This document shows, in pieces, positions 46,677 to 58,418 of a DNA stretch of 64,000 nt; the stretch's first letter is position 1, and each line of letters begins with the position of its first letter. The DNA is from Ampullaceana balthica. Lineage: Eukaryota; Mollusca; Gastropoda; Lymnaeidae. Both the position numbers and the translations under genes were made by a program. Under the pieces are notes generated by a model. It was not told where the DNA came from and did not search any database. It saw only the letters and a program-made list of their open reading frames with translations. The stretch covers positions 285,001 through 349,000 of the forward strand of contig CALYLW010000428.1 of the NCBI GenBank assembly GCA_944989445.1, read 5' to 3'.

Positions 46677-47189
46677 TTATCAAACTCTTCACACCATGAA
46701 TGGATACGACTTAAGTTCCTTTATTTATAATTCACACTGACACACTTGTTAATAGTCCATAGCTTTTTTTAGTTCAAGGTTATGTTTACAAATATTTCCT
46801 GGAATCAACCACACCTGTGAGCTTGGTGACGTAGTTCACTGCGTGTCGTCTGGCTTTTTCCCGCTTTTACTATAAACACCAACCGCGCAAGTGATTAGGC
46901 GCGGTTTTCTGGTTACTCGCGGCAACCCGCCTACCCGCCGCCTCTATAAACGTAGCCTAACACTGTAATGGTCCCAGGTGACGATAAGTGTGGGGGGGGG
47001 AGGAGTGGGGGAACCCGCTTGAAATTGACGTCATCGTGTTTGCATGATTTTTTCTGACTTCTCCTGGTCACGTGGGTTGGGTTTTGTAACGTTACGGTGT
47101 CCTAGTTATAATTTGTCGACTTGTATACAGCACGGGAGTAGAGGGGCGTCATTACAAGGCCATTCTTTTAGTGGATTTATGAGTTGGTC

Positions 47190-47505
47190 AAAAGTTGATC
47201 TTAGAATTGGTCAAAAGTTGACATTAGTATTGATCAAAAGTTGACATTAGTATTGATCAAAAGTTGACATTAGTATTGATCAAAAGTTGACATTAGAATT
47301 GATCAAAAGTTGACATTAGAATTGATCAAAAGTTGACATTAGTATTGATCAAAAGTTGACATTAGTATTGATCAAAAGTTGACATTAGTATTGATCAAAA
47401 GTTGACATTAGTATTGATCAAAAGTTGACATTAGTATTGATCAAAAGTTGACATTAGTATTGATCAAAAGTTGACATTAGTATTGATCAAAAGTTGACAT
47501 ATAAT
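47190..47505. repeat. 23-bp tandem repeat, about 14 copies
   Basis: Unit attgatcaaaagttgacattagt. First copies are diverged (ggtcaaaagttg). Shares the core caacttttgat (in complement) with the array at 59575-60020. Confidence 0.95.
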
Positions 47506-49125
47506 ACCACAGTGCCAAAAGTTGCGTAAACTGGGGCTTCTGTTTAATGTGATTCGAAGTTAATTAAATCAAGAACTTTTTTTTTAAATCTATCCAATTT
47601 GTTCTAATCTAGAACGTTTAATAAACAGGATGTGATCATCAGATTATCTTCATCAACTCAATGCAAGTTAATGAAGGCGTCTAACTTAAATATTATGCTG
47701 TTGTTGTTGGTGGTTTTTTTTTAAGTTACAGTTGCAGTTAAAAATGTAATAACTGCCGCGGTGACACAATAATCCTAACACCTAATCCTCTCCAAATGTA
47801 TATGTATGTAAACACACATTTTATAAATTGTCCATTTTTTTTTAAAAGGGGGGTTTAAAAACAATATCCTAAGGTCAATTATAGTCTAAAAGTGTCCGAA
47901 ACGATTTTTTTTATCCGTAATGGTATGTCTGTAACACCACTTTATCCGAGGCCCCGCGCCAAACAATGAGAGGGAGGGAGTTTGGGTCTTGAATTTCGTT
48001 GACTACCCAACAATGTGAGGCCGAAATAGCTGTAGCGAGTACAAGGGCGTGATCAGTTAGTTAGGCGTGGGTGTTGTCTATTGCAACAATTCATTAAAAA
48101 AAAATCATACACAAAAAAAACACCTTTCCCCCCCTTTACCTGCAAAATAAACATTTGTTTAAGTAAGTGTCGATTTTCACAGCGGCGTTGTTTCTGTCTC
48201 CACCATTGTACTCTCGAAACCCTAAAATAGAAACGTGGGCATTGTGTTACAGAAACAATAGTACGTAGTAAAGTGAAAAGCGTTAATTTTTTAATCGCCT
48301 CATTGTGTAACAAGATGGGGCTGTGTAAATGGTGCAATCCGCCCCGGGTGGCACTTATTTACTTACACGGAGGGCGGAATTTTCGATCAACTGCAGATTT
48401 TGTCTCGTTGAAACTGAAAGCGTTCTAGTGTTGCACTTCGTGTAATCGGCAGTCGGTAATGGAATGTTGCTTGTGGAGTAAATGGTGTTACATGGTGTAA
48501 TAGGTCTTACATATGGTGTAAAGGGTGTTACACGAGGTGTAAAAGTGTCTCGGTGTTGCCCCCTATAATAGTGACGATGGTGCAATGTGAGCTATGTCTC
48601 GCCTTGGGCGGTTCGTTGTTTGCTTGTTTTTGTTTTGTTTTTTTAGACCCAAATTATAAGAAAACTACATTGGACATAGCATCTTATATATCCAAGTATA
48701 TTGCGCTATGGCGCGGCTGTGTCCTCGCCATGGAAGGTAACTCTATTCAAAATTCAAAATTTACTAGTGAAATAATAAACATTTTGGTGTCGAGATTAAA
48801 TGAGCGTGTTGTGCTTCTCGACTTAAAATATTGTATGACATGACCTCATTGTTCGGGCTTATGATAATTTGTGAAAAGGAAACGATTTAAATAAGAAGCA
48901 ATTTATGCACTGGGTTAATATTGGGGCTAATTGGTGGCACAGAGGGGCACCTTTGTGAACTTTTAAAGTTTACTTTTCATTGGTAGTGGCAGGCATCAAT
49001 ATCAATATCATCACTCAACCTGGGTGAAAAGGAGAATATGAGATTCAAAAACAACGTATTGATATTTTTATTATGCCGACCCCGTAGCGTAGCACGGGTA
49101 TTGCGCTCGTTCATATATAATATAT
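47506..49125. other. Unassigned; weak exon candidate at 48646-48736
   Basis: 48646-48736 (+) has a T-rich acceptor (tttttttag), an open frame PNYKKTTLDIASY through LAME, and a donor g|gtaact. The encoded peptide matches no family known to me. A short gtgttacay-type tandem lies at 48470-48550. Confidence 0.25.
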
Positions 49126-49127
49126 AT

Positions 49128-49129
49128 AT

Positions 49130-49188
<59 letters not shown>
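49128..49188. repeat. (AT)n microsatellite
   Basis: About 60 bp of uninterrupted TA dinucleotides. Confidence 0.98.
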
Positions 49189-49191
<3 letters not shown>

Positions 49192-50210
49192 TACCGGTGA
49201 GTTATACAAAATATAGGAAAGGCCCCGAATACGCCGCCCAGATATAATTGGAGGGCCGCTTTGTTTTTCTTTCGATTCCATCATAAGATCTAGCAGGGAA
49301 GAAGGTAAATAGAATTAATTCATGCCCACACGTCTTATTTAGTAGTTGTGAAGAGACTGATTTATCCATGGACGTTACGCGTGGTCGGGTCAGATAAATT
49401 CATGAGGCTTTGTTGGGCGCACCGACCCTTAATTAAATTAGACATCATTTTCAATTCACTGAATAAAATAGCTTTTGTTTTTATAAATTATTTATTTTAA
49501 AACGCATCTATTTATAGCGTGGTGTTTTCCGAGTATGTATATGGTACACATCAGATTTATATTTAACGTTTTCAATTGACTGCTGTCTACATCATCAATT
49601 GAAACTGCTTCTAAATGTAGCTGACTACGGATGACGCGGCTGAGTCACGTGAGGTTCGTGAGTAAATAAATTAATACAAAATTTAAAGTATACCATTCGC
49701 CCACTCATTAACTACCGTTACTCGAAATGGATTGATTCGCGCCATAAAAAAAAACCATTAGAGGTATAAAGTAAAACAACATCATAGAAGACTTGAAATA
49801 AAACAGATTATCCCTTGTGCAATATTTAACGTAGCTACAAACGACGCTTTGAAAGGCGCAAGCAGCGCTGGAGATTAAGGGGCGATAGAAATGGGATGGG
49901 GGTGGGGGGGAGCTCCTCTGACTTAGGAAAGGGCGGTCACGTAGGGGCGTGGTTGGCCCCGGGGCGTTTTTTTCTTCATTATCTGGAGAAACAGAGTTTT
50001 GTACCTAACACCATTTTAAAAAAAAATTTTTTTTTACATGTATGTGTGTAGTCAAAGCTACACCAGTAAGTGTGTGAGTATGTGTGTGGGGGGGTGGGGG
50101 TTATTATCTGAGGGGTGTTCTCCGCCCACTTTTTAAAAATACTTTCAATCATTTAAATGGATTGTCTGTATGCACCCCGGCTTTCATTAATCAGGGGGCA
50201 CTATCCGTGG
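49189..50210. other. No gene recognised
   Basis: Unassigned sequence with G-runs near 49900 and 50090. Confidence 0.45.
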
Positions 50211-50394
50211 CAGAGATGTGATGAGTGCTGTAGATCACGGCGTAACCCCTCACGACTTATCCCATAGATCTCCTCCGAGTCTGCCAGTGCCAAATAACGG
50301 GAACATACAGAATTTTACATTTTGGGCTACACCCTTTGTGATGGTGTCGCCCCGGTGCGGTCCGCACCCCCGCAACCCCCAAGTGATGCCTCTG
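50211..50394 (-). mobile_element. hAT-like MITE family C, perfect target duplication
   Basis: 184 bp, CAGAGATGTG start and GTGATGCCTCTG end, identical octamers atccgtgg on both sides (50203-50210 and 50395-50402). Confidence 0.92.
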
Positions 50395-50846
50395 ATCCGT
50401 GGGCCTCAAAAACACTGAACGGATTGTAAAGGTTTTTTGGGTTGTTTTTTTAAAAACTACCTTAGTCAAAACTCGCAAGCCCTAATGAAGGTGTTTCATT
50501 TATTTATTTTTAAACGCGATGTTCACGATGATGAATTTTACAAATGACTTTATGACTTAGATAAGGTTCACACGCATGTTAATTTTGGTTTTCGCCGTTT
50601 TTTTTACAGAAACATCTGAAAATAGAAGCGATTAGAAATAGTCTTTCGCTTTGCTCCATTTGAAGCCGCTGTGTACACAGCTTGTTAGATCCCGCATGGT
50701 TGGACGGGCGAGAAGACCCTGAGGAATGTGGAGGAGGAGAAGTAATGATGTCACTGGGTCGTCAAAAAAACGTGTTTATCTTCATTTCAAAAATACTCGC
50801 ATATCTCCCTACCTATGCCCACTGTCGCGATCGCCTTGCACCGACT

Positions 50847-52322
50847 CGGTGGTTCTTAACCTTTTCGGAGGTAATGAACCCCCCGGTTTCATATGCGCAC
50901 TCACTGAACCCTTCTCAAGCGGGGCGTTTCATCACGAAGCATATAGAACGACACCCACAGCTGCTGTGGAAGTCATTGCAAACGTAGAACCGCTCGATAT
51001 TCGTAGGGACAAGGCAATCATAACGACTGCAGAGAGGTATCGCAGGTTAGACTATAGGGAGCCCTGCTACCAGATGCAGCACAACTGGGGCGGACGTGGG
51101 TGTTTGAAACGTTCCTCATTTATGCATCAAGTAACGGAACTTGATAGGAACGTCAAACCCCCACAAAATAGAAGACAAATTATAAGTGTCCCACTCAAAC
51201 CGCCCTATGCGGAATGCTCACGTCCCGAAATACGTTTGTCTCTGACTGACACAGCGGTGACGAAACGCAGCCCTGAACAAGTACAGAAAGCGGCTGCCCT
51301 TGAGACGATAGAAGGGTTCGCGGGAACCCAAGTGAAAGTGTTCACGGATGGGTCTGCCAGTTCGAGTGAAGGAATTGCAGGATACGGTGCGCTCATCTTA
51401 TACCCAATAGGAGGGCCACCAAGAGAAGAACTTCTAGGTCCCTGTGGGACTATGGCATCGAACTACGATGCGGAGCTCGAGGCTATACACAGGGCCCTGG
51501 AAAGTGTGCACCAGACACTGCAGAGGTCGGAAATATTTGGTTTCGACACGGTACTGTTTTGTGACTCGAGATCAGCCCTCGAAGTCCTGGCTAGTGAGAA
51601 TCGTAGTACCCACTTGGTTGACGTCATCTTGGAAGACGTGGGTAGACTCGAAAGACTTGGAGGTAAGGTAACAGTGCAGTGGATCCCGAGCCACGTGAAT
51701 GTTAATGGCAACGAAAAAGCAGACTCCCTGGCCAAAGCAGGCGCAGCACTGCCCCAACCAGAGACCCCAGTCACCTATCTCGGGGCAAAAAACTGGCTAA
51801 AGGACCACTTTCGGAATAAGTGGTACCAGGAGTGGGCTGACAACACAACAGCCAGAGGGGTATTCGCTAACATGCCCAGGCCAAGCCGTTCAGACCAGTG
51901 GTGGAACCTGAGTCGCAAACACCAGGGTTTGGTGACTCAGATGAGGACCGAACATTGCCCAACCAACTCTTACTTTCACAGGCTAGACCACAACAGGGAC
52001 TCGAACTGCCGTCATTGCAGCCAAGCCCCTGAGACAGTCGAACACCTGGTGACGTCTTGCCCGGCGCTCGATATAGCCGGGGGGGTGAGGGAGGCGGGCG
52101 AGTCCCATGTAAAGACAATGTTGTATGGCAATGCTCAACAGATGGAGCAGATTGCCCAGGTTCTAGCCAAGGCCTTAAGAGATTAGTCTCAGGCCTACAG
52201 AATATGTGTTTAGTTTAGTCGTGTCTTGACCTCCGCCGAACCCCTGAGGGTGACCCACCGAACCCCTGAGGGGGACCCACCGAACCCCTGGGGTTTGTTC
52301 GAACCCAGGTTAAGAACCACTG
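50847..52322. mobile_element. hAT-type element with LINE fragment inside
   Basis: Ends CGGTGGTTCTTAACCTTTTC and GGTTAAGAACCACTG, with internal repeats gaacccctgaggg near the right end. Flanks caccgact and tactgaca match at 5 of 8. About 1.24 kb of LINE coding sequence occupies the interior. Confidence 0.7.
50945..52186 (+). pseudogene. LINE ORF2 C-terminus with RNase H domain, frame intact
   Basis: Open for about 410 codons to TAG 52184-52186. It begins in the RT-RNase H linker (AAVEVI, then ERYRRLDYREPC, SSFMHQV). The RNase H domain shows FTDGSA (about 51341), YDAELEAI (about 51462), FCDSRSAL (about 51556) and HVNVNGNEKAD (about 51690), supplying the D-E-D-D/H catalytic set. It ends with a CxxC...H...C knuckle (CRHC, then HLVTSC). 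This is the I/Jockey-like LINE order. It is 5'-truncated with no RT core, yet has no stops, so it is a recent copy. Codons before about 50945 belong to hAT DNA. Confidence 0.8.
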
Positions 52323-53154
52323 TACTGACAAAATGAAAAGTTATTAATAGCTTATCTTCTCCCACGCACCGGGGCCGGGCTTGTTTATCTACAGAAAATA
52401 AATCATGGTCTTCTACTTGAAGGGAAAACTCCACACCCGGAACTGAAATAAACACCACCGAGTATGTGGTGGAAGCGAAATAAGCAGAGTTTTTTTTTCG
52501 TGGATGAGTGGCGAATGTCTGGTCACGCCCCGTGGTCCACCATCTCTTGCTGCGCGGCTGCCCGTGCACATTTTTCATATTAGCTTTGACACTGCCCCAG
52601 ATGTGCGAAACTTAGCGCGACCCCCCCCCCTTTCCCTAGAGTTCTAAGCGTATGTCTCGCTGTTTTTTTTCCTTCTAAATTTCTGTCTTAATTTTTTGTC
52701 TTGTCTTACTTTCTGTCCTTCTAAATTTTTGTCTTTATAACTAACGGTCTGTCTCGCTTTCGGTAGATCCAATTTTTAGGTGTGCCTTTCATACTACCAT
52801 GGTATTTATTGTATGTGTGACTGTCTAGGCGTCTGCCTAAACAGTCTGTCTCGATATCAGCTCACCCTATCTGTCTGTCTGTCTCACCCGCACGTCTGTT
52901 TTCAGAGTCTGTACAAGGCCTACATTCTCTTACCAAAGGACGACCCATTTATATTTAGCTACCAGTCCCCCCCCCCTTTTTTTTTGTCTCTGTCTACAAC
53001 AAATGCCCTCATATGAAATCAATACTTAAAATAGTTGTGCTCTGCAGACCGCTCGAGTCGTTTAGTTTACAATTAGCACGTATCAATACCGCACAAAGAT
53101 AGTATATATACCATTTAGAAGTAGTAGGTGCCACTTATTTGGTAGGTAGAAGAT
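52323..53154. other. No gene recognised
   Basis: Includes a C-run at 52621 and a tctgtct-rich stretch at 52670-52900. Nothing supportable. Confidence 0.45.
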
Positions 53155-53925
53155 TAGGGCTGCGGAAATTAACGATTAATTTCTCGATTAATCGTTAAAT
53201 TTTTTAACGATTAAGTTATTTTGAACGATTAATCGACCCATCACTTACAAGTTATTGGAAGTAAAAAAAAGTATTAAAAAATAATTTTAAAAAAATAGCG
53301 GCGGATAAATGATACATTTCCTGACGATTACACTAACATTTTGGTTTGAAACTATTAACTGACGGGAATGTTCGAAATGTTGATAAAGTTTGCCTACCAT
53401 GATTCTAACACTTCGCCTACTTATCAAACCAAATGAAAAGCGTATTAAGCTAATGGCAGTAATGGAGTCTGACTCAGAGACAGAAAATGACGACAGCTCT
53501 TCTGATGAATTACTGCTTTACAAAATGGAGATGCAAGTTCCTGAATCCATTAACCCTCTACAATGGTGGAAACTCAATGAACACCGATGTCCGATAATAT
53601 CATTCCTTGCTAAGACCGTTTTGTGCACACGAGTTCCATGTGAATGATCAGCTTGGCTGGTTATAGTGTCAATTAGACGCGCTTATTACTTGAACCAAAT
53701 AACGTCAACACACACTTTGTCTTTTTGCGTAGTTGGTTAAAAGATGACATAGATCTATAAAGGAGACATTCAAGTGTTATTTAGATTTTCAACAAAAACG
53801 TTTAATAAGTGTTACTTATGACATCATACATTTTAATATTTGGCTTTAATCGAAATTAACGACTAATTAATCGTTCATTTTTCAAAAGTTAACAATTAAA
53901 TTTAAATTAATCGTTAACAGCCCTA
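53155..53925 (+). mobile_element. hAT element family D, BED-plus-C-terminus deletion copy 2
   Basis: 771 bp, TAGGGCTG/CAGCCCTA, flanks tagaagat and tagaaaat (7 of 8). The ORF 53390-53647 (+) reads DDSSSDELLLYKMEM, PLQWW and LAKTVLC, the same C-terminal fragment and the same deletion join as 36775-37567. The knuckle-bearing BED half is too decayed to read. Confidence 0.88.
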
Positions 53926-54140
53926 TAGAAAATATAGGCAGTATAGGTAGTGGATACCACGCTTAGGTATGTAGCAGATACCACGTATAGGTACTAGATA
54001 GATACCGTGTGTTTATGATATGTGTAGAGTCTAGATTCTAGATGACTAGTAAAGATACCTTGTGCATGTGATTCCTCGTCTAGCTAATACGTGGAGACAC
54101 TATACTATAGGTACCGCCTATAGCAATACACCCCTTACAT
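53926..54140. repeat. Degenerate ggataccac-type repeat
   Basis: Scattered variants of gtataggtag and gataccacg; no clear period. Confidence 0.4.
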
Positions 54141-54300
54141 ATATGAATGACCCCCTTTCCAGTCCATGACGGACTATGGGGCAAGTGATGTAGCGTTCAC
54201 AAGTTTTTAGCCACCACTGACGAGCAGGGGAATGTGTGGCTAGCACAATGCCCCAGGGGGCTTTGCCAGTACCTGGGCTCGAACCCGCGACTCGCATATA
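54140..54300 (-). mobile_element. Probable tRNA-derived SINE fragment
   Basis: The minus strand has a B-box-like gcgggttcgagccc (about 54290-54276), followed by ggcaaagccccctgg and a segment ending 'catagtccgtcatggactgg'. The A box is missing, so it is 5'-truncated. Confidence 0.4.
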
Positions 54301-54454
54301 CCTTGCTTAAATATCAAGTATATAATATATTATATAACTCCTGTATAAGATACAATAGGTTTTACATGTTCCAAATTTTCCAACCATATTATAACATATT
54401 AACAGGGCATTTTTCAACTTATAAATATTACAGCACATTATCCGGATTTTTGCA

Positions 54455-54640
54455 ATGGAAATATCCAGAACGTATTACCATTCGGGTCATGTTAAAACGT
54501 ATTACCATGTGTTACCATTCGGTCATGTCACAGTCACAGCGTATTACCATTCGGTCATGTTACGGCGTATTACATGTACCATTCGGTCATGCTACAAGGT
54601 ATTACCATTCGGTCATGTTACAACGTATTATCTATCTCGT
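54455..54640. repeat. Degenerate 25-30-bp minisatellite
   Basis: Six irregular copies of cgtattaccattcggtcatg. ORFs here are repeat artefacts. Confidence 0.8.
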
Positions 54641-54833
54641 GTAGCAGTCGCGGTGACCTATCTGACTCCTAGTCCCTACACCAAGTGCTGACACAGGGTG
54701 CAGCCGTGGAGCGCTGCGACCCCGGCAAATTGACACCGACGAACTGTTGGGGGAAAATGTCACGGCTCCTCTGCCGCAGCGGCCCTAAGTGGCCTGACAA
54801 CACACGTGATTCTCAGGCCCGGTGTCGCGACAT

Positions 54834-54897
54834 TAGCGTAGATAAGAGTATGACGCAATAATCTTCTGTATAGAAGGAGCGTCTGTAAACAGATAAG
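54834..54897 (+). mobile_element. LINE-type 3' tail, copy 3
   Basis: gtagataagagtatgacgc, then the stem-loop (CTTCT-gtat-AGAAG inside GACGC/GCGTC) and acagataag. Homology to the LINE at 38220-38285 stops at the left, so the upstream part may be a SINE using this tail. Confidence 0.6.
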
Positions 54898-56404
54898 ATT
54901 GCCTCCACCAAAATAAAGTCTCCCTCGAAGAGTTTCATTTAAAATAAATTCTCCGTACTAAAAATAGAATCGCCACCTAATTATATTAAATTGGGAATGA
55001 GGGTTTCATAAATGTTTATTGCCTCAACTAATTTATTTGCACGGCCTGCAATTTTTCATTGTTAATCAAATTTCAACAATCACGTGGTTAACCATGCAGA
55101 GGCGTAGTGAGGTGAGGGCAAAGGTTGAGCCTGGCCCGAGCGGCACTGTTTAGAGGAGTGGGATAGTACCTCGGCGTCAATTCAAAAACAAGTGAGTTGA
55201 AAGACTAAAATGCTGAAGTAGTGCCAACGACTGACTATATTCACACGACATTATTAGGAATGATTTACTCTTTTGTGTTTTTTTTTGGGGTGATGATTTA
55301 GTATTGTATTACATGTGTGATGGTGGTGGGTTTTTTTAAGGGGGGGGGGAGACTTAAACAGGAAGGGGAGATTTTATTTTAATCTGGAGGAAAATATGTT
55401 CTCCCCCGGAGAGTTTACTTTAAATAAAGTCCGCCGGGGGTGCGGGGACTCTGTATTATTGGGGGGGGGGATTTATATTGTGACGCCGGCAATTTAGGTG
55501 TGTGAGCCCGTGTCCACAATTCAGGCCAGTCGTGGTCGTGTCACCGGTGTGTTTGTGTGTGTGTGTGGGGGGGGGTCAGAAGGGTATCTGGTCCCGGGGT
55601 CAAGCTATTCGTATGTTGTTGTTGTTATTCTTTCCTAATTGTGTGTGTTGGTTTGGTTTTTTTTTAATCGTCGAAAGGTCAATGCTACATAATGGGCGTC
55701 AACGCGGTCTCGGTGATGTTAAAAAAAAATTGGCTCAAGGGGAAAAAAATGCAATGTAAAAGTTGGGTTTAACCCGAGCTCACACAGAGACACTGCGTTT
55801 ACTTTACACACTTAACTTTAAAATGTCCTGGATCCGAGACTTGATTTGTTTCAGACCTCAGACACTTTCTATTAAAATGGTACGTTATCCCAAATGTCCC
55901 CTAACATCATTTACTTTGCATACCTACTGTTAAATTGTCCTAGCTCCGAAACTGCATTTCATTTTACACCTTCACTGTTGAATATTTCTTTACATAACGC
56001 CGCATCCACTTTACAAACCTAGATGCTAAGTGTACTTACATAAAATGGTTAACCAACTTAAAGAACACTGTTTTAATGTTTTCCCATTTAATCTATGAAT
56101 GTAATTTCAAAAGTACAGCATTATCTCGGGTCGCGAACTTAATTCGACGCGGAATTCGGTACGTAAACCGAAACCTTCGTAAGCCGAAACGTTGAAATCG
56201 AAGAAACCTGCAAGTCCGTTTCAAGATGAAAGAATCGTTATTTTAAAAAAAATAATTAAAATCCGGTTGTTTACTCTGTCATAAGTTTATGCTACCCAGC
56301 AGCGTTATTCGAACTCATAACTGATCGGATTAACAAAACAACTGACGAAAGAGACTCAACACTATGCTACTGCTAAGGAATCTTTTACTGTTTGGCCAGT
56401 GCGT
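54898..56404. other. No gene recognised
   Basis: Unassigned; G-runs at 55340, 55460 and 55567. A decayed pogo-like phrase (gtaagccgaaa) is near 56180. Confidence 0.45.
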
Positions 56405-57296
56405 CAGGGTTGCCAGATTGTAATTTGGGTAAAAGGCCAAACTGACTGCCAAAAAAGGCCAAAAAAGGCCAAACTTATGTTATATGAAAAATATCAACAA
56501 AAATGACGTCACGCACCTAGGGGGCGGGAGGGGGTCACAGATTTATGGCGAGGGGGAAGGTGCTTTTAAGAACTGTGACGTCATATTGGAAAGGGTCTAG
56601 CTCTTGATTACGTGTGACGAGTGGTTGGGGGGGGGTTGAAAATAAATTGAAAATCTGCCAAAATCGCGTGACGTCATTTATGGACGGCTCATAACGGCTG
56701 AAAATTATTTAACTATTTAAAATGAAGGTAGAACCAGGAGAAAAATGATAATAAATGTGTAAATGCCAATGTTCGTATGTATGGTTGTACTCACAAAATA
56801 CATAGACTATGATACTAACATAAAAATTTGAAAGAAAAGCTTCAGGTCATCCTTTTCCTCTAGACTGCTATTTGCAGTATTATTATAAACTTTATCAGAT
56901 GTCATCAAGCATTCATGGTGAAATAAGAAAGTCCTCACTGCATTTATTTGTAAACAAAAGTTCAGCCTTGACTCTATCAATAGCGTATAAAAGTGTGAGC
57001 TGCATTGTTTATCTGGCTTTTTCTTAATAGCCTTTTCGTTAAAAATCTGAATGTCTAACATACACGTAAGCTATTCAAAAATAGAAAATAATTAATAAGG
57101 TTTTTGTTTTATTGGCAAATTTAAAAAAAAATTGTGATAAACATTATTTTTATATATATTATATATATATTTATTTTTTTTAAGGAAAAAGGCCAAAAAA
57201 GGCCAAAAGGCCAAAACAATTTTTTGAGGCCAAACCCTCTTAAAAAAGGCCAAATTTTGAGAATTTGGCCTTAAAAAGGCCAATATGGCAACCCAG
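56405..57296. mobile_element. hAT-like element with CAGGGTTGCCA ends
   Basis: 892 bp, closing TGGCAACCCAG, perfect duplications cagtgcgt (56397-56404 and 57297-57304). Subterminal arms are packed with ggccaaaa repeats. A Harbinger-like fragment (about 56500-56690) is nested inside. Confidence 0.92.
56500..56690. mobile_element. Harbinger-like MITE fragment, nested
   Basis: tgacgtcacgcacctagggg through cgtgacgtcatttatggacgg, the interior ends of the 31988-33855 family. The left terminal GGGGCCGTCC is lost. Confidence 0.7.
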
Positions 57297-57399
57297 CAGT
57301 GCGTGCAGGACTAGGCTAACAGGCTATCGCTAAGCGATATAAGCACGGCGTGGCCTTCGTTTGTAATGTGCGCCATCGTTTGTCTCGAACGTTAAGCCT

Positions 57400-57400
57400 T

Positions 57401-57495
<95 letters not shown>

Positions 57496-57496
57496 T

Positions 57497-57564
<68 letters not shown>

Positions 57565-57572
57565 TCTTTCTT

Positions 57573-57611
<39 letters not shown>

Positions 57612-57622
57612 TTCTCTCTCAT
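57400..57622. repeat. (CT)n microsatellite, about 220 bp
   Basis: Nearly uninterrupted CT with a few ttt and tgt variants in the right half. Confidence 0.98.
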
Positions 57623-57885
57623 TCACTTACTCTCCGGTCAGTCCACCCCTCTCTCTTCTTTTGCGTAACCTATACTGTTTGTGACCGGAGGCGTTTTCAA
57701 TCTATGGTATGTCAAATACTTGACATTCGTGAATACATTGCCAAGGACATTAGGATTTTTTTTAAAAAATGTTTTTTGTAGTTGTTGAATCCTCAAAGTA
57801 TCGTTATCAGCAACGTGTTCAATACATGAGATGTTGGGAGTTTTGTACGTAACACTACTGGCGTAGAAATGGGTTTTAAAAAACT

Positions 57886-58075
57886 CAGAGGCGTACGAGT
57901 CATCCAGTGCGGTTGCTCATGGTGTCACCCCCTCACGACTTACCCCATAGACCTCCTCCGAGTCTGCCAGTGCCGAATAACGGGAACATACAGAATTTTT
58001 ACATTTTGGCGTCACCCCTTGTGATGGTGTCATCCGGCGCGGTCCGCACCCCGCACCCCCCTAGTGACGCCTCTG
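57886..58075 (-). mobile_element. hAT-like MITE family C, copy
   Basis: CAGAGGCGTAC to GTGACGCCTCTG. Flanks aaaaaact and aaaaaaaa. Interior nearly identical to 50211-50394. Confidence 0.88.
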
Positions 58076-58233
58076 AAAAAAAAATGTTACGTTGGCAGGA
58101 GATGTTATGGGAGCGAGCACGGTTTCTTGCTGTTGGGGTTCCCAGTAATGGGCAATGTCCCCGCTATCTTGAAATGGTTTGAAGCATTTTGTTTTTTTCT
58201 TCTAAAAACTAGAATTAAAGTTACGCCTGTGAG

Positions 58234-58418
58234 CAATGTTCCCTTTAAGCTGTGCGGCTGCGTGGTCGCGCAGATATCTGACCGACGCCGCGCAGCAGTT
58301 TAGAATTTCCGCGCAGTAAATTTTGTAAAATATAGCCCAAAAATGGTTGATGTGCAACTTTGCACACGAGATTTTTTTTACTTTGCACACGGACCAACGA
58401 ACCTTAGAGGGAACATTG
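58234..58418. mobile_element. hAT-like MITE, CAATGTTCCCT ends
   Basis: 185 bp, CAATGTTCCCTTTAAG and CTTAGAGGGAACATTG. Flanks cctgtgag and gccgtgag match at 6 of 8. Confidence 0.82.

Larger units (their letters stand above)
45371..46957 (-). mobile_element. TIR transposon carrying a zinc-knuckle ORF
   Basis: Perfect terminal inverted repeats of 25 bp beginning GGCTACGTTTATAGAGGCGG, flanked by TAA on both sides (45368-45370 and 46958-46960). A 3-bp TAA duplication suggests PIF/Harbinger, though no transposase is present. The interior carries the ORF at 45620-46676 and a nested hAT MITE at 46269-46543. Confidence 0.8.

Noticed and set aside
48553..48843. 96-codon ORF as a complete gene
   Set aside because: Only the part between splice-like sites (48646-48736) looks exon-like; the rest is T-rich intron-like sequence.
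50726..50944. N-terminal part of the 486-codon frame as a LINE domain
   Set aside because: It covers pre-element flank and the hAT terminal repeat; LINE similarity starts only near 50945.
57330..57781. Long open frames on both strands across the CT tract
   Set aside because: They are translations of a dinucleotide repeat (Leu-Ser or Arg-Glu) with no unique sequence of gene type.
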